Assembly: GCA_905214305.1 (NCBI GenBank)
Contig: CAJMLK010000020.1
Location: forward strand, 1-43,500
Direction of reading: 5' to 3'
From: an uncultured bacterium
GTDB taxonomy: Bacteria; Desulfobacterota; Desulfovibrionia; Desulfovibrionales; Desulfovibrionaceae
DNA: 43,500 bases
Positions 1 to 8,118 of the stretch are shown here, in pieces. The notes beneath the pieces were generated by a model. The model was not told where the DNA came from. It searched no databases and saw nothing but the letters and a program-made list of their open reading frames with translations. Each line of letters begins with the position of its first letter. Within the stretch, counting starts at the first letter, position 1. The translations under genes and the position numbers were made by a program.

Positions 1-349
1 GAGAAGGCAGGCTTTTGCCTGCCGTAAATGAGCATTTCAAGTGTTAAATGCTCTAGTGTTGAGAGTATGCATTCTCAAAGTTTGAGACACGCTCGCTCCG
101 GCGTTTAACCGCGCAAATAAACAGATCTGCTGTCTTCTCCGTAAAGCCCTTCGGGCAACGGCTGAAGCTGCACTTGCCGCCCCTGTGGCGGGCATACGCT
201 CTCGCATCCGCCAGAGCAATTTCAAAATGAAATTGCTTTAAAGCGTTACAGTAGCCGGGGATCCGGCGCAGTATCCTGACACCCGGCGAAATTCGGCCGC
301 GGAAAATACCGCAACGAATGCAATGGGGCGTAGTGAAACGCAAAATGTT
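1..349. repeat. hairpin-rich non-coding block
   Basis: I find no convincing gene here. The left 240 bases hold perfect inverted repeats one after another: 6-23 (GGCAGGC/GCCTGCC, TTTT loop), 30-53 (GAGCATTT/AAATGCTC), 59-78 (TTGAGA/TCTCAA) and 215-237 (AGCAATTTCA/TGAAATTGCT, 3-base loop), plus a short GCCC-TTC-GGGC hairpin near 147-157. Bases 7-53 align with 10572-10618 at about 36 of 47 positions by eye, and parts resemble 41613-41765. This looks like a diverged dispersed intergenic element. The short open frames across it have no recognisable protein character. Confidence 0.5.
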
Positions 350-390
350 TCGGCCGACTTTTCCCTCCGGTTTCGGGAAAAGTCGGCCGA
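350..390. terminator. strong hairpin downstream of pgl
   Basis: A perfect 16-bp stem (350-365 pairs with 375-390, 9-base loop). On the plus strand it is followed by TTGCTTTTT. On the minus strand, the direction of the 6-phosphogluconolactonase gene ending at 514, it is followed by AAACATTTTG. It probably ends the leftward pgl transcript, and the better T run also suits a plus-strand transcript entering from outside the window. Confidence 0.65.
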
Positions 391-513
391 TTGCTTTTTA
401 TGTCAAGGTTGCGGAGTAGTGCAGAGTTGTGTCTGCCAAACCGGCGCCGCATAAAAGCCCGTCGCGGCTGAAGGCGGCTTGCGCCGAGGGCGCGGGTCTT
501 TGTTCCTGCTTGC

Positions 514-1260
514 CTATACGCCGGTGGCCGCAGCTTCGTCCACGACCCACACAAGGTCGCCAAAGCCGGGGCGCACCATCTGGGCGGGCAGCGTGGGCGG
601 AGCCAGCAGGTTGAGGGCGCGGGAAAGCACGCTGTGCTTTTCGGCCCCGGTGACCAGAAACATGCAGCAGCGGGCATTATTGATGACCGGCAGGGTAAGG
701 GTAAGCCGGTCGGCTTTGCGCTCAGGAACATACTGGTCAATGACCAGTCGCTTTTTTTCCGCAAGGGCGGGCGAGTGGGGGAAAATGGAGCCGGTATGCC
801 CGTCTTCGCCCATACCCAGCAGCATGAAGTCAAAGCGGGGAATGTCCTGCGGGCCAAGATCGAATTCGGCGCGCAACTGCCCTTCATACTTGATGGCAGC
901 CTCAACGGGGTCTTCGTCACCGCGCATGCGGTAGAAATGCGTGGCCGGGACGTGGCTGAGAAGCTCTCTGCGAGCGAGACCGTAGTTGCTGTCGGCATGT
1001 TCCGGCCCCACACAGCGTTCGTCCACCCAGAAAATGCTTATCTTGTCCCAGGGCAGGCGGTCGGCCCAGTCGTCACCGGCAAGCAGCCGGAAAAGGGGAA
1101 TGGGGGTCTGCCCGCCGGACAGGGCGATGCGGAAGACACCCCTTTCGGCAACAGCCTCTTCGCAGGCGGCGGCAAGAATATGTGCGGCGCGTTCGGCCAT
1201 GGCGGCCGGATCTTTGTGAATGTGCACCGTAAGGTGGATGGATCGGCTGAGGCCCGACAT
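514..1260 (-). CDS. pgl: 6-phosphogluconolactonase
   Basis: Hydrolyses 6-phosphogluconolactone to 6-phosphogluconate in the oxidative pentose phosphate pathway, in the cytoplasm. The 248-residue protein has the usual length of DevB/Pgl-type lactonases of the NagB/RpiA fold. It shows the phosphate-loop signature SGGQTPIPLF near residue 49, the WVDERCVGPEHADSNYG segment near 78-94 and a LLGMGEDGHTGSIFP motif in the middle, all family hallmarks. The ATG has AAGGAG seven bases upstream. It is last in a leftward group behind a methyltransferase and an unknown membrane protein, but the 264-base gap before it suggests its own promoter: CATAAT lies in the gap on the minus strand, with only a weak -35. 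Family assignment is secure. Confidence 0.93.
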   Translation of the reverse strand: MSGLSRSIHLTVHIHKDPAAMAERAAHILAAACEEAVAERGVFRIALSGGQTPIPLFRLLAGDDWADRLPWDKISIFWVDERCVGPEHADSNYGLARRELLSHVPATHFYRMRGDEDPVEAAIKYEGQLRAEFDLGPQDIPRFDFMLLGMGEDGHTGSIFPHSPALAEKKRLVIDQYVPERKADRLTLTLPVINNARCCMFLVTGAEKHSVLSRALNLLAPPTLPAQMVRPGFGDLVWVVDEAAATGV

Positions 1261-1524
1261 GTGGCGGCTCCTTCAAAGTTGACGATGGAAACGGCCGGCA
1301 TGGCCTGCCGTTTTGCTGGAACTTGCCTGCAAAGTGCGTCCTGGCAGCCGGATTTCCGGCCTTGCGGGCGCGGTGCGATCAAACAGGTGGCCGATACGGG
1401 CCGCCCTGTTTACCGGCAGCCATGACGAAAAATTTTTTGCCCTGACCAAGCTGGGCGACGCCGCGTATTATGGCACAGAAGCAGCGGAGAGAAAAGCCAT
1501 ATTTGTGTCAATAGCGTGCCGCAA

Positions 1525-2583
1525 CTATTGAAATTCTTCGATAGGTTCGGGAGTGTCCGAAATGTGCAGCACCTCGCCGTTGTCCAGCCCGAGAGTTTTC
1601 CATGCGGCCGTGCATTTCAGTGGTTGCCCCTGCAACAGGCGGCGGCCAAGTTCGCTGTGACCGTCCAGTTCGATGGTCCAGCTGCGCTTGAAGTCTTCGC
1701 CCGGACGGACAGGCTGTACGGCATTCAGGTTGCGACGCAACAGGGCGTTGCCGGAGGCATCAGCCAGTGCCACAGACAGGTTCATGTTGTTGACGCCCAC
1801 CGTGCCGATGTCACGCGCAAGAACGCGCACCACCACAAGCAGGGTGCTGCCGTCTGAAATCAGACCGGCATCTGCCGAGCAGGACTGAATGGGAAAGATA
1901 TCCTTGATGCGCCGCTCTGTTTGCGTGTTCTTGTCAACAATTATCTGCCGCTGCCCGCGCATGCGCTCCACCTGCGCTTCGCGAAACTGGCGCGTAAGTT
2001 CCGGCCCGTTCACCAGATTGCGCACGATCCAGCCTTCGGCGGTTTTGTCCATGCGCAGGATCAGCGGAAAAGTTTTATCCAGCAGGGCGTGACGTATTCT
2101 GGCCGTCAGCAGCGCAGTGCCTTCGCTGGAGGTTTGCAGATGAATGGTCTTGGCAAGTTGCTCAAGAAAATCTGGCGGCAGGGCGTAAAGCGGAGTCATT
2201 AACCGCGCCTTCAGGTCAGGCTCTTCCTTGGCAGGTTCCTGCTTGGTGCGCATTTGCCTGAGCAGGGCAGTCTGTATCATGTCGCTGATCTGGCGTTCCT
2301 GATCAGGCCCCGCTTTGAGAAAAGGATAGCTTCTCGCCAGACTGGCAGCCAGCTGCCGCGAAAGTGCGTTGAAGTCTACCAGTTCCGCAAGTTCATCTGG
2401 CTGGGCCCCTTTCAGCGAGTCACGCAACTCTTCATAGGCGTACAGGCTGGACTGGCGGAACTCGTAATATCGCCAGCCGCTGAACAGCAGTACCACCATG
2501 ATCATGATCAGCATGCCTGCGGCGATCGCAAGCACGTGCTGGCGCACAAAGGAAATCAGCCGAGAAAGGTCAGGGAAATTCAT
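1525..2583 (-). CDS. membrane-anchored protein of unknown function
   Basis: 352 residues. One hydrophobic segment at about residues 16-36 follows a short N-terminus, so the protein is probably inner-membrane anchored with the bulk outside the cytoplasm. Residues 45-75 (AYEELRDSLKGAQPDELAELVDFNALSRQL in outline) have the look of DUF2939-type helical domains, with paired 'short-chain of amphipathic helix, VDF, Leu-rich helix' pattern. The C-terminal third is beta-rich, with hydrophobic strands and a conserved-looking RSWTIELDG stretch. No catalytic motif is visible. It starts 22 bases after the methyltransferase stop, so the two are probably cotranscribed. The Shine-Dalgarno sequence is poor (GGGTG). 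I do not recognise a function, and the DUF2939 resemblance is only an impression. Confidence 0.75.
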   Translation of the reverse strand: MNFPDLSRLISFVRQHVLAIAAGMLIMIMVVLLFSGWRYYEFRQSSLYAYEELRDSLKGAQPDELAELVDFNALSRQLAASLARSYPFLKAGPDQERQISDMIQTALLRQMRTKQEPAKEEPDLKARLMTPLYALPPDFLEQLAKTIHLQTSSEGTALLTARIRHALLDKTFPLILRMDKTAEGWIVRNLVNGPELTRQFREAQVERMRGQRQIIVDKNTQTERRIKDIFPIQSCSADAGLISDGSTLLVVVRVLARDIGTVGVNNMNLSVALADASGNALLRRNLNAVQPVRPGEDFKRSWTIELDGHSELGRRLLQGQPLKCTAAWKTLGLDNGEVLHISDTPEPIEEFQ

Positions 2584-2605
2584 GACGCACCCGATATTTT
2601 CTGAT

Positions 2606-3346
2606 TCACTGAGAGTTCAGGGAATTTTTTGATCCATACTCCAGCGCTGGCTCCGGTCTGCGCAGGCGCTGCCCTTTGATTTTGAGTGGCAAGGGAGTCA
2701 CGGGGCGCGCGGGGCCAAGATCGAGGCGGACAATGCACCACGCGCCGAGGGGAAGGGGCAACTTGCGAATGCAGCCGCCCAGTGAGCAGAAACTGTTCCA
2801 GATGCAGCGCGGTCCGGCAAGAGTGCTCATGCCGCAGGCTTTGCCGCCTCCCATTTCCTTGAGCATGCGCCAGACGCGCCACCATGAGTGTGCAGCCCCC
2901 GGCCAGGGGTCTTTTCGACCGTTAAGGCAGTGCATAAGATACGCAAGAGAGGCATTGTTCCAGAAAGTAACGGCAAGGCCGCCGGAAGTGACGCGCAGGG
3001 CTTCGCGCACGGCGACTTCTGTTTTCTTTTTGTCGCCGCAGGAGAGGTGGAGTACAACTCCGTCAAATGAACTGTCATCAAAAGGCAGATGATCGTCTGC
3101 GGCGGCGGTGATTTCTGCTCGAGTGCCCATGACGGCAGCGGCCCGCGTTCGCAGTTCCGGTCGCAATTCGGTTGCCGTGAGGTCAAAGCCGCATTCCCAC
3201 AGCAAGGGCGAAAATACCCCCTGGCCGCAATTGACCTCCAGCAGGGTTTTTCCCCTGCGGGGCCAGACTGCCAGGCTGTGCTGCAGAAGGTTCTGCTGTT
3301 TGTCCAGGGCGGAAAGGCCCTTGGCATTCCAATGCCACCGCTTCAT
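2606..3346 (-). CDS. class I SAM-dependent methyltransferase
   Basis: 246 residues, probably cytoplasmic. Residues about 36-48 (LLEVNCGQGVFSP) are motif I of Rossmann-fold SAM methyltransferases, followed by an acidic strand end (TATELRPE) and then FDDSSFDGVVLHLS, which matches the motif II/post-I region of the Methyltransf_11 group. LRVTSGGLAVTFWN near 140 is motif III. The substrate cannot be read from the sequence. The ATG has AAGG seven bases upstream, and a good sigma-70 promoter lies at 3384-3412. It is the first gene of a leftward group with the unknown membrane protein 22 bases downstream. The C-terminal 70 residues are basic and hydrophobic without a known motif. Confidence 0.85.
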   Translation of the reverse strand: MKRWHWNAKGLSALDKQQNLLQHSLAVWPRRGKTLLEVNCGQGVFSPLLWECGFDLTATELRPELRTRAAAVMGTRAEITAAADDHLPFDDSSFDGVVLHLSCGDKKKTEVAVREALRVTSGGLAVTFWNNASLAYLMHCLNGRKDPWPGAAHSWWRVWRMLKEMGGGKACGMSTLAGPRCIWNSFCSLGGCIRKLPLPLGAWCIVRLDLGPARPVTPLPLKIKGQRLRRPEPALEYGSKNSLNSQ

Positions 3347-3383
3347 GGTTCTGCCTTTTGATCAGGTGGTTCGATTATTTTCT

Positions 3384-3412
3384 AATATCCCACTATTTTG
3401 CAAACAGGTCAA
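3384..3412 (-). promoter_or_regulatory. sigma-70 promoter for the methyltransferase gene
   Basis: On the minus strand, TTGACC (3412-3407) and GATATT (3389-3384) are separated by exactly 17 bases, in an AT-rich stretch 38 bases upstream of the ATG at 3346. Matches to consensus are 5/6 and 4/6. Confidence 0.45.
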
Positions 3413-3465
3413 AATGGCAAGAAAAAACTGCCGGGAGGCTTGTGCCCGAGCAGGGGCAACGTCCA

Positions 3466-3510
3466 CAAAAAAACGGTGGGAAAAAGCGTTGCCCGCATTT
3501 TCCCACCGTT
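3466..3510 (-). terminator. rho-independent terminator after ridA
   Basis: A perfect 13-bp stem (3472-3484 with 3498-3510) lies 22 bases beyond the ridA stop. On the minus strand it is followed by seven T. It closes the leftward transporter-permease-ridA operon. Confidence 0.85.
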
Positions 3511-3531
3511 CAAGCGAAAATGTGTACCAGT

Positions 3532-3912
3532 TTATACTGCCGCGATGGATTCGATCTCCACCTTGGCGCCCAGCGGCAGGGCGCTGACTTCTACGCAGGA
3601 GCGTGCCGGGCAGGGCGCGCTGAAATACTGCTGATAGACTTCGTTTACCGCACCGAAGGTTTTGATGTCGGTAATAAAGACGGTTGTTTTCACAATGTTT
3701 GCAGTGGTCAAACCCTGTGATTCAAGAATGGCCTGCACGTTTTTGCAGCACTGGACGGCCTGGGCGGCGGCGTCGCCTTCCACCAGCTTGCCGGTTGCGG
3801 GGTCAATGGGAACCTGACCGGAAAGAAATATGAGGTTGCCCGTCCTGATGGCCTGGCTGTAGGGGCCAACGGCGGCAGGAGCCTTGTCAGTGCTGATGAC
3901 TTCCTTGTTCAT
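3532..3912 (-). CDS. ridA: RidA-family enamine/imine deaminase
   Basis: RidA proteins hydrolyse reactive 2-aminoacrylate and other enamine/imine intermediates released by PLP enzymes, producing ammonia and a keto acid. The start at 3912 gives a 126-residue protein, the usual length, beginning MNKEVISTDKAPAAVGPYSQA, which is the standard family N-terminus. The AAAGGA Shine-Dalgarno lies just upstream. A longer frame reaching 3969 would overlap the permease gene and has no family support. The arginine-cysteine signature is seen near the C-terminus (PCPARSCVEVSALPLGAKVEIE), including the catalytic Arg. The gene sits 11 bases behind the aromatic amino acid permease, so it is probably translated from the same message. 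Confidence 0.93.
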   Translation of the reverse strand: MNKEVISTDKAPAAVGPYSQAIRTGNLIFLSGQVPIDPATGKLVEGDAAAQAVQCCKNVQAILESQGLTTANIVKTTVFITDIKTFGAVNEVYQQYFSAPCPARSCVEVSALPLGAKVEIESIAAV

Positions 3913-3923
3913 GATTGTTCCTT

Positions 3924-5153
3924 TCAACGGTACATGGGTAACAGGTTGAAGACAAAAAGCGTATGGCAAACAGCAACAAAACAGCCGTATGCCAGCAACA
4001 GAGGTACGGTCAGGCGGCCACCCGGCGTCGTGTACACGGACGCGCCATAGCGTTTCCGGCTGCTGCTGAGCAAAAGGGCCGGTATGATAACTGCCCAGAA
4101 TGCCGATGCCAACCCTGCCCAGCCGATGGCGGGCAAAAAGCCGTCAGGCCAGATAAGCCCCCCCAGGATGGGCGGCACAAAGGTCACAAGCAGGGTCTTG
4201 GTTCTTCCTGAGCGGCTGTTGTCAAAATTGCACAGGTCGGCCATATAGTCAAAAAGTCCCAGGCCCGCTCCAAGAAAAGAGGTTGAAACAGCCAGAAGCG
4301 AAAAGCCTTCAAGCATGCGCAAGACCAGAAAACTGCTCAGGTTGTTGCCCGCTGCGGCCATCAGGTCGCCAACGTTGCCGCCTGCCTGAATAACGCCCTT
4401 GAAATCCGCCCGCGAAATATTGCCATCTGCGGCAATCAGCCACGATACATAGCAGACCAGAGCCACTATTGTGCCGTAGCGCAGGCTTGCATCAATGGTG
4501 CGCGGTTCCTTGCCCATGTATTTGACAAGACTCGGCACGGAAGCATGAAAACAGAAGGATGTCAGATAGGTTGAAACGGCTCCCCACAGAAAGATCATTT
4601 CTCCGCCGCCGCCGTTGCGGTCCAGCAGGGTGTCCACACGCAGGTGGGTTATCATGCCGCTGACGGAAATAAAGTAGGAAATGACCATGCCGCCCACAAG
4701 CAGGATGGAAAACTTGTCCACCGCTTCGGAACTCCACCAGATAAAAACCGTGAGCAGCAGGGCGAACACGAGGCTGTTGAGAAGTCGCGGTGGCGCTGTG
4801 CCGGTTATGGACGTAATGCTCTGCTCAATAATGGATCCGCCCCCGCTTACGTAAGCATAAACAAGTGTGTAGAGCACAAAGGCAACAGCAAAGCCATTGA
4901 CAAGGCTCCATTTGGGGCCCAGCAGTTCCCGCACCATGGTATGAAAGCTGTGTCCGGGTTCAAAATGCATGCTCACTTCAAGAAGAGCCTGACTTGAGCG
5001 CAGCATGATGATCCAGGAGAGCAGCATCAGCCCGATTGACCATGAAAACCACATTCCGGCCGAAGCCATCGGCAAGGCCAGCATGCCGGCGCCTATGGCC
5101 GTGCCGGCCACAAGGGTGGTGCCGCCAAGCACGGGAGAAAAGCGGAAGTCCAT
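3924..5153 (-). CDS. aromatic amino acid permease (HAAAP family)
   Basis: 409 residues with about 11 hydrophobic segments, resembling Mtr/TnaB/TyrP proton-coupled tryptophan/tyrosine permeases of the inner membrane. The N-terminal GGTTLVAGTAIGAGMLALPMASAG is the family signature (TTLIxGTxIGAGMLALP). Near the middle, SFCFHASVPSLVKYMG matches the conserved FGFHxxxPSLxxY block. Start choice: two adjacent ATG codons (5156 and 5153) follow AAGGA. The second has the better spacing, and both overlap the stop of the upstream transporter, so translation is coupled. A longer upstream frame would run through the transporter gene in another frame and was discarded. Which aromatic amino acid is carried cannot be told, and neither tnaA nor a tyrosine phenol-lyase gene lies in the window. 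Confidence 0.87.
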   Translation of the reverse strand: MDFRFSPVLGGTTLVAGTAIGAGMLALPMASAGMWFSWSIGLMLLSWIIMLRSSQALLEVSMHFEPGHSFHTMVRELLGPKWSLVNGFAVAFVLYTLVYAYVSGGGSIIEQSITSITGTAPPRLLNSLVFALLLTVFIWWSSEAVDKFSILLVGGMVISYFISVSGMITHLRVDTLLDRNGGGGEMIFLWGAVSTYLTSFCFHASVPSLVKYMGKEPRTIDASLRYGTIVALVCYVSWLIAADGNISRADFKGVIQAGGNVGDLMAAAGNNLSSFLVLRMLEGFSLLAVSTSFLGAGLGLFDYMADLCNFDNSRSGRTKTLLVTFVPPILGGLIWPDGFLPAIGWAGLASAFWAVIIPALLLSSSRKRYGASVYTTPGGRLTVPLLLAYGCFVAVCHTLFVFNLLPMYR

Positions 5154-6184
5154 CATAATTCCTTGTTTGGGGTGATATCTGTTGGGCGGGTGTGAAAAAA
5201 GTTGGAAAGCAGCGCCCCGGAAATGTTCTGCCACACGCTGTAAAGGGCGCCCGCGATGGCTGCCGCAGGCGAAAAATGTGCCAGCGCAAGGGCAGTGGCA
5301 AGGCCGGAATTCTTGGTGCCGACTGCCAGACACAGCGCGCGGCCGGTGCTTCGGTCGAGCCGGAAAAGACGGGCAAGCAGGCTGCCCAGAGCAAGACCGG
5401 CAAGATTAAGGCAGACAACGGCCATGAAGATGTCCAGACCTGCCCGCAGGATGTTTGCGGCATTTATTGCCAGAATGCCGGCCACCACAAGCGTGATGGT
5501 GAGGGCGGAAAGCAGGGGCAAAAAGGGCAGGGCGCGACGGGTCAGGTTGCCGCAAAAGCGGTGTGCCGCAAGTCCCATAAGTACGGGAGCCACCACTATC
5601 TTGCTGATGGAAAGCACAAGGCCGCCCACATCGACAGGTATCCACACTCCGCCCAGAAGCCATGTCAGGGCGGGCATGAGCACAAGAGCAAGGAACGTAC
5701 CCAGCGATGTGAGCGTTACAGCATAGGGGACGTCGCCTCTGGCGATATAGGCCATGACATTGGAGGCGGTTCCACCTGGGGCCGTGCCAACGAGGATGAG
5801 ACCCATCGCCATGTCCGGCGGCAGAGAGCAGACATGGCAAAAAAAGAAAGCCAGCAGGGCCATCAGGGCAAACTGGGCGGCTATGCCCAGAGCAATATGC
5901 CGTGGCCGTGCCAGCACATGGTTGAAGTCTCCCACGCGCAGGGTCATGCCCATGCCAAACATGATGAGTCCGAGAAGCGGGGTGACGTAGGGGGCGACCC
6001 AGCGAAAAAGCTCGGGTCGCCAGAGGGCCAGAGCGGAACAGGCAATGACCACAAGGCCCATATAGCGCGTGAGGGCGGCGCTGATGATGATTGCAAGGCG
6101 CAGCAAGTCTGTTTTTCCTCCGCCTGAGGCGTAGTGTGCGGACATCGGCATACTGTCAGACTGCCGTGCGGATGGCAAGGGCAT
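5153..6184 (-). CDS. bile acid:sodium symporter (BASS) family transporter
   Basis: 343 residues, about ten transmembrane segments from residue 28 on. It matches the bacterial BASS/YocS-type group: the block LILVGTAPGGTASNVMAYIARGDVPYAVTLTSLGT contains the sodium-site signature (G-T-x-P-G-G-x-x-S-N), and ALCLAVGTKNSGLATALALAHF near the C-terminus is the second conserved crossover motif. Bacterial relatives carry organic anions such as pantoate or keto acids, so true bile acid transport should not be assumed. The start is uncertain: ATG at 6184, 6151 and 6145 are all in frame and none has a clear Shine-Dalgarno. It is the first gene of the operon with the permease (1-4 base overlap) and ridA. 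Confidence 0.88.
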   Translation of the reverse strand: MPLPSARQSDSMPMSAHYASGGGKTDLLRLAIIISAALTRYMGLVVIACSALALWRPELFRWVAPYVTPLLGLIMFGMGMTLRVGDFNHVLARPRHIALGIAAQFALMALLAFFFCHVCSLPPDMAMGLILVGTAPGGTASNVMAYIARGDVPYAVTLTSLGTFLALVLMPALTWLLGGVWIPVDVGGLVLSISKIVVAPVLMGLAAHRFCGNLTRRALPFLPLLSALTITLVVAGILAINAANILRAGLDIFMAVVCLNLAGLALGSLLARLFRLDRSTGRALCLAVGTKNSGLATALALAHFSPAAAIAGALYSVWQNISGALLSNFFHTRPTDITPNKEL

Positions 6185-6263
6185 GAATAAAAAACTTACT
6201 ATCGCTAGAGAGTTGGCAGTGATCGGCCTGTTGAGCCAGCCAAATGTTCGGCATGCATCTCAC

Positions 6264-6292
6264 TTGAAAAAGCTGCCCCAAGCGGATACTCT
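6264..6292 (+). promoter_or_regulatory. possible sigma-70 promoter for ettA
   Basis: TTGAAA (6264-6269) and TACTCT (6287-6292) at 17-base spacing. The -10 matches only 3 of 6. A GCGCGCC/GGCGCGC hairpin with a short T run follows at about 6303-6326, in the presumed leader, so some attenuation is possible. Weak evidence. Confidence 0.25.
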
Positions 6293-6379
6293 GTGTTGTT
6301 AGGAGCGCGCCCATTTGGCGCGCGTTTTCGCACCGCACCTTTGCCAAGGCGAAAACGTCACCAAATTTTGAGGAGCATC

Positions 6380-8062
6380 ATGAGCAACGAACCGGACAAG
6401 ATTATCTATTCCATGATCCGCGTGACCAAGCGCCACGGGCAGAAGGAAGTGCTGAAAGACATTTCCCTCTCCTATTTCTACGGAGCCAAAATTGGCGTGC
6501 TTGGTTTGAACGGCGCGGGCAAATCCAGCCTGCTGAGAATTCTGGCCGGTGTAGACCAGTCCTTTGACGGTAAAACCGTTCTGGCCCCGGGCTACACCAT
6601 CGGCTATCTGGAGCAGGAACCGCTTGCCCACGAAACGCGCACCGTGCGCGAAGTGGTTGAAGACGGTGTAAGCGATCTCACGGCCATTGCCCGGCAGTTT
6701 GAAGAAATCAATGCCAAATTTGCCGAACCGATGGAGCCGGACGAAATGGACGCGCTCATAGCGCGGCAGGCTGAAGTACAGGAGCTCATGGATGCCAAAA
6801 ACATCTGGGACCTGGATTCGCGCCTTGAAATGGCTATGGACGCCTTGCGCTGCCCCCCCGGCGATATGCCCGTGCAGCAGATTTCCGGTGGTGAACGCCG
6901 CCGTGTGGCCCTGTGCCGCCTGTTACTGCAAAATCCCGACATCCTGCTGCTCGACGAACCCACCAACCACCTGGATGCGGAGTCGGTAGCCTGGCTTGAG
7001 CGCTATCTTTCCACATTCCCCGGTACTGTTATCGCCGTCACGCATGACCGCTACTTTCTTGACAATGTGGCGGGCTGGATTCTTGAGCTTGACCGCGGCC
7101 GGGGCATTCCCTGGAAGGGCAACTATTCTTCCTGGCTTGAGCAGAAGCAGAAACGTCTTGCCACTGAAGAGCGAAGCGAAGCCGAAAGGCAGAAGACCCT
7201 GCAGCGCGAACTGGAGTGGGTGCGCATGTCGCCCAAGGGCCGCCACGCCAAGGGCAAGGCACGCCTCAACGCTTACGAGGCCATGCTTTCGCACGAAAGT
7301 GAAAAACGCGCGCCCGACCTTGAAATCTATATTCCTCCGGGACCGCGGCTTGGCAAAAGCGTGATCGAGCTGAGCAGCCTTGGCAAATCCCTGGGCGACA
7401 GAATGCTTATGGACGGGGCCAATGCGCTGATTCCCCCCGGAGCCATTGTGGGCATTGTCGGCCCCAACGGCGCGGGCAAGACCACCCTGTTCAAGATGCT
7501 GGTGGGGCTGGAAAAGCCTGACACCGGCACGCTCAAGGTTGGTGAAACCGTACAGTTTGCCTATGTGGATCAGGGACGCGAATCCCTGACCCCGGGTAAA
7601 ACCGTCTACGAGCTTATCAGTGACGGGGCCGAAACCATCAAGCTCGGCAACCGTGAGGTAAACGCGCGTGCCTACTGCACACGTTTCAACTTCCACGGCG
7701 CCGATCAGCAGAAAAAAGTGGATGTGCTTTCCGGTGGAGAGCGTAACCGTCTGCATCTGGCCCGCATGCTGAAATCCGGGGCCAACGTTCTGCTGCTTGA
7801 CGAACCCACAAACGATATTGACGTCAACACCATGCGCGCTCTTGAAGACGCCCTGGACAACTTTGCGGGCTGCGTGCTGGTAATCAGCCATGACCGCTGG
7901 TTTCTCGACAGGGTGGCTACCCACATCATGGCTTTTGAAGATGAGGCGGGCGTGGTTTTTGTTGAAGGCAACTATTCGGATTATGAGGATGATCGTAAAA
8001 AGCGTCTCGGCAAGGATGCCGATACGCCACACCGCCTCAAGTTCCGCAAACTGACACGATGA
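6380..8062 (+). CDS. ettA: ABC-F protein, energy-dependent translational throttle EttA
   Basis: Soluble ABC-F ATPase that binds the ribosomal E site and, in E. coli, gates entry into elongation according to the ATP/ADP ratio. The start at 6380 has AGGAG at ideal spacing and gives 560 residues, close to E. coli EttA. Two ABC domains are seen: Walker A GLNGAGKSS near residue 45 with signature SGGERRRVALCRLLL and Walker B ILLLDEPTNHLD, then Walker A GPNGAGKTT near 360 with LSGGERNRLHLARML and VLLLDEPTNDID. Between them lies the charged P-site tether (WLEQKQKRLATEERSEAERQ). The N-terminal IIYSMIRVTKRHG is typical of the EttA subgroup rather than Uup or ABC-F resistance proteins. There are no membrane segments. 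Confidence 0.95.
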   Translation: MSNEPDKIIYSMIRVTKRHGQKEVLKDISLSYFYGAKIGVLGLNGAGKSSLLRILAGVDQSFDGKTVLAPGYTIGYLEQEPLAHETRTVREVVEDGVSDLTAIARQFEEINAKFAEPMEPDEMDALIARQAEVQELMDAKNIWDLDSRLEMAMDALRCPPGDMPVQQISGGERRRVALCRLLLQNPDILLLDEPTNHLDAESVAWLERYLSTFPGTVIAVTHDRYFLDNVAGWILELDRGRGIPWKGNYSSWLEQKQKRLATEERSEAERQKTLQRELEWVRMSPKGRHAKGKARLNAYEAMLSHESEKRAPDLEIYIPPGPRLGKSVIELSSLGKSLGDRMLMDGANALIPPGAIVGIVGPNGAGKTTLFKMLVGLEKPDTGTLKVGETVQFAYVDQGRESLTPGKTVYELISDGAETIKLGNREVNARAYCTRFNFHGADQQKKVDVLSGGERNRLHLARMLKSGANVLLLDEPTNDIDVNTMRALEDALDNFAGCVLVISHDRWFLDRVATHIMAFEDEAGVVFVEGNYSDYEDDRKKRLGKDADTPHRLKFRKLTR

Positions 8063-8067
8063 GTGCT

Positions 8068-8099
8068 GCCCCCCGCGTCGGACCGTCCGGCGCGGGGGC
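8068..8099 (+). terminator. GC-rich hairpin between ettA and the MuiA-like gene
   Basis: GCCCCCCGCG (8068-8077) pairs with CGCGGGGGC (8091-8099) immediately after the ettA stop. There is no T run, so it may pause or protect the 3' end rather than terminate. The next gene's Shine-Dalgarno begins 11 bases later. Confidence 0.35.
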
Positions 8100-8118
8100 T
8101 GATCGCTCCGGAGGGCAG

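Noticed and set aside
246..1013. Long minus-strand open frame over pgl
   Set aside because: It lies out of frame with the lactonase, which has full family motifs. The alternative translation is Pro/Arg/Ser-rich without domain features, and GC-rich DNA gives many such frames.
6923..8032. 369-codon frame antisense to ettA
   Set aside because: It is completely opposite a strongly conserved ABC-F gene and shows no motif or ribosome site.
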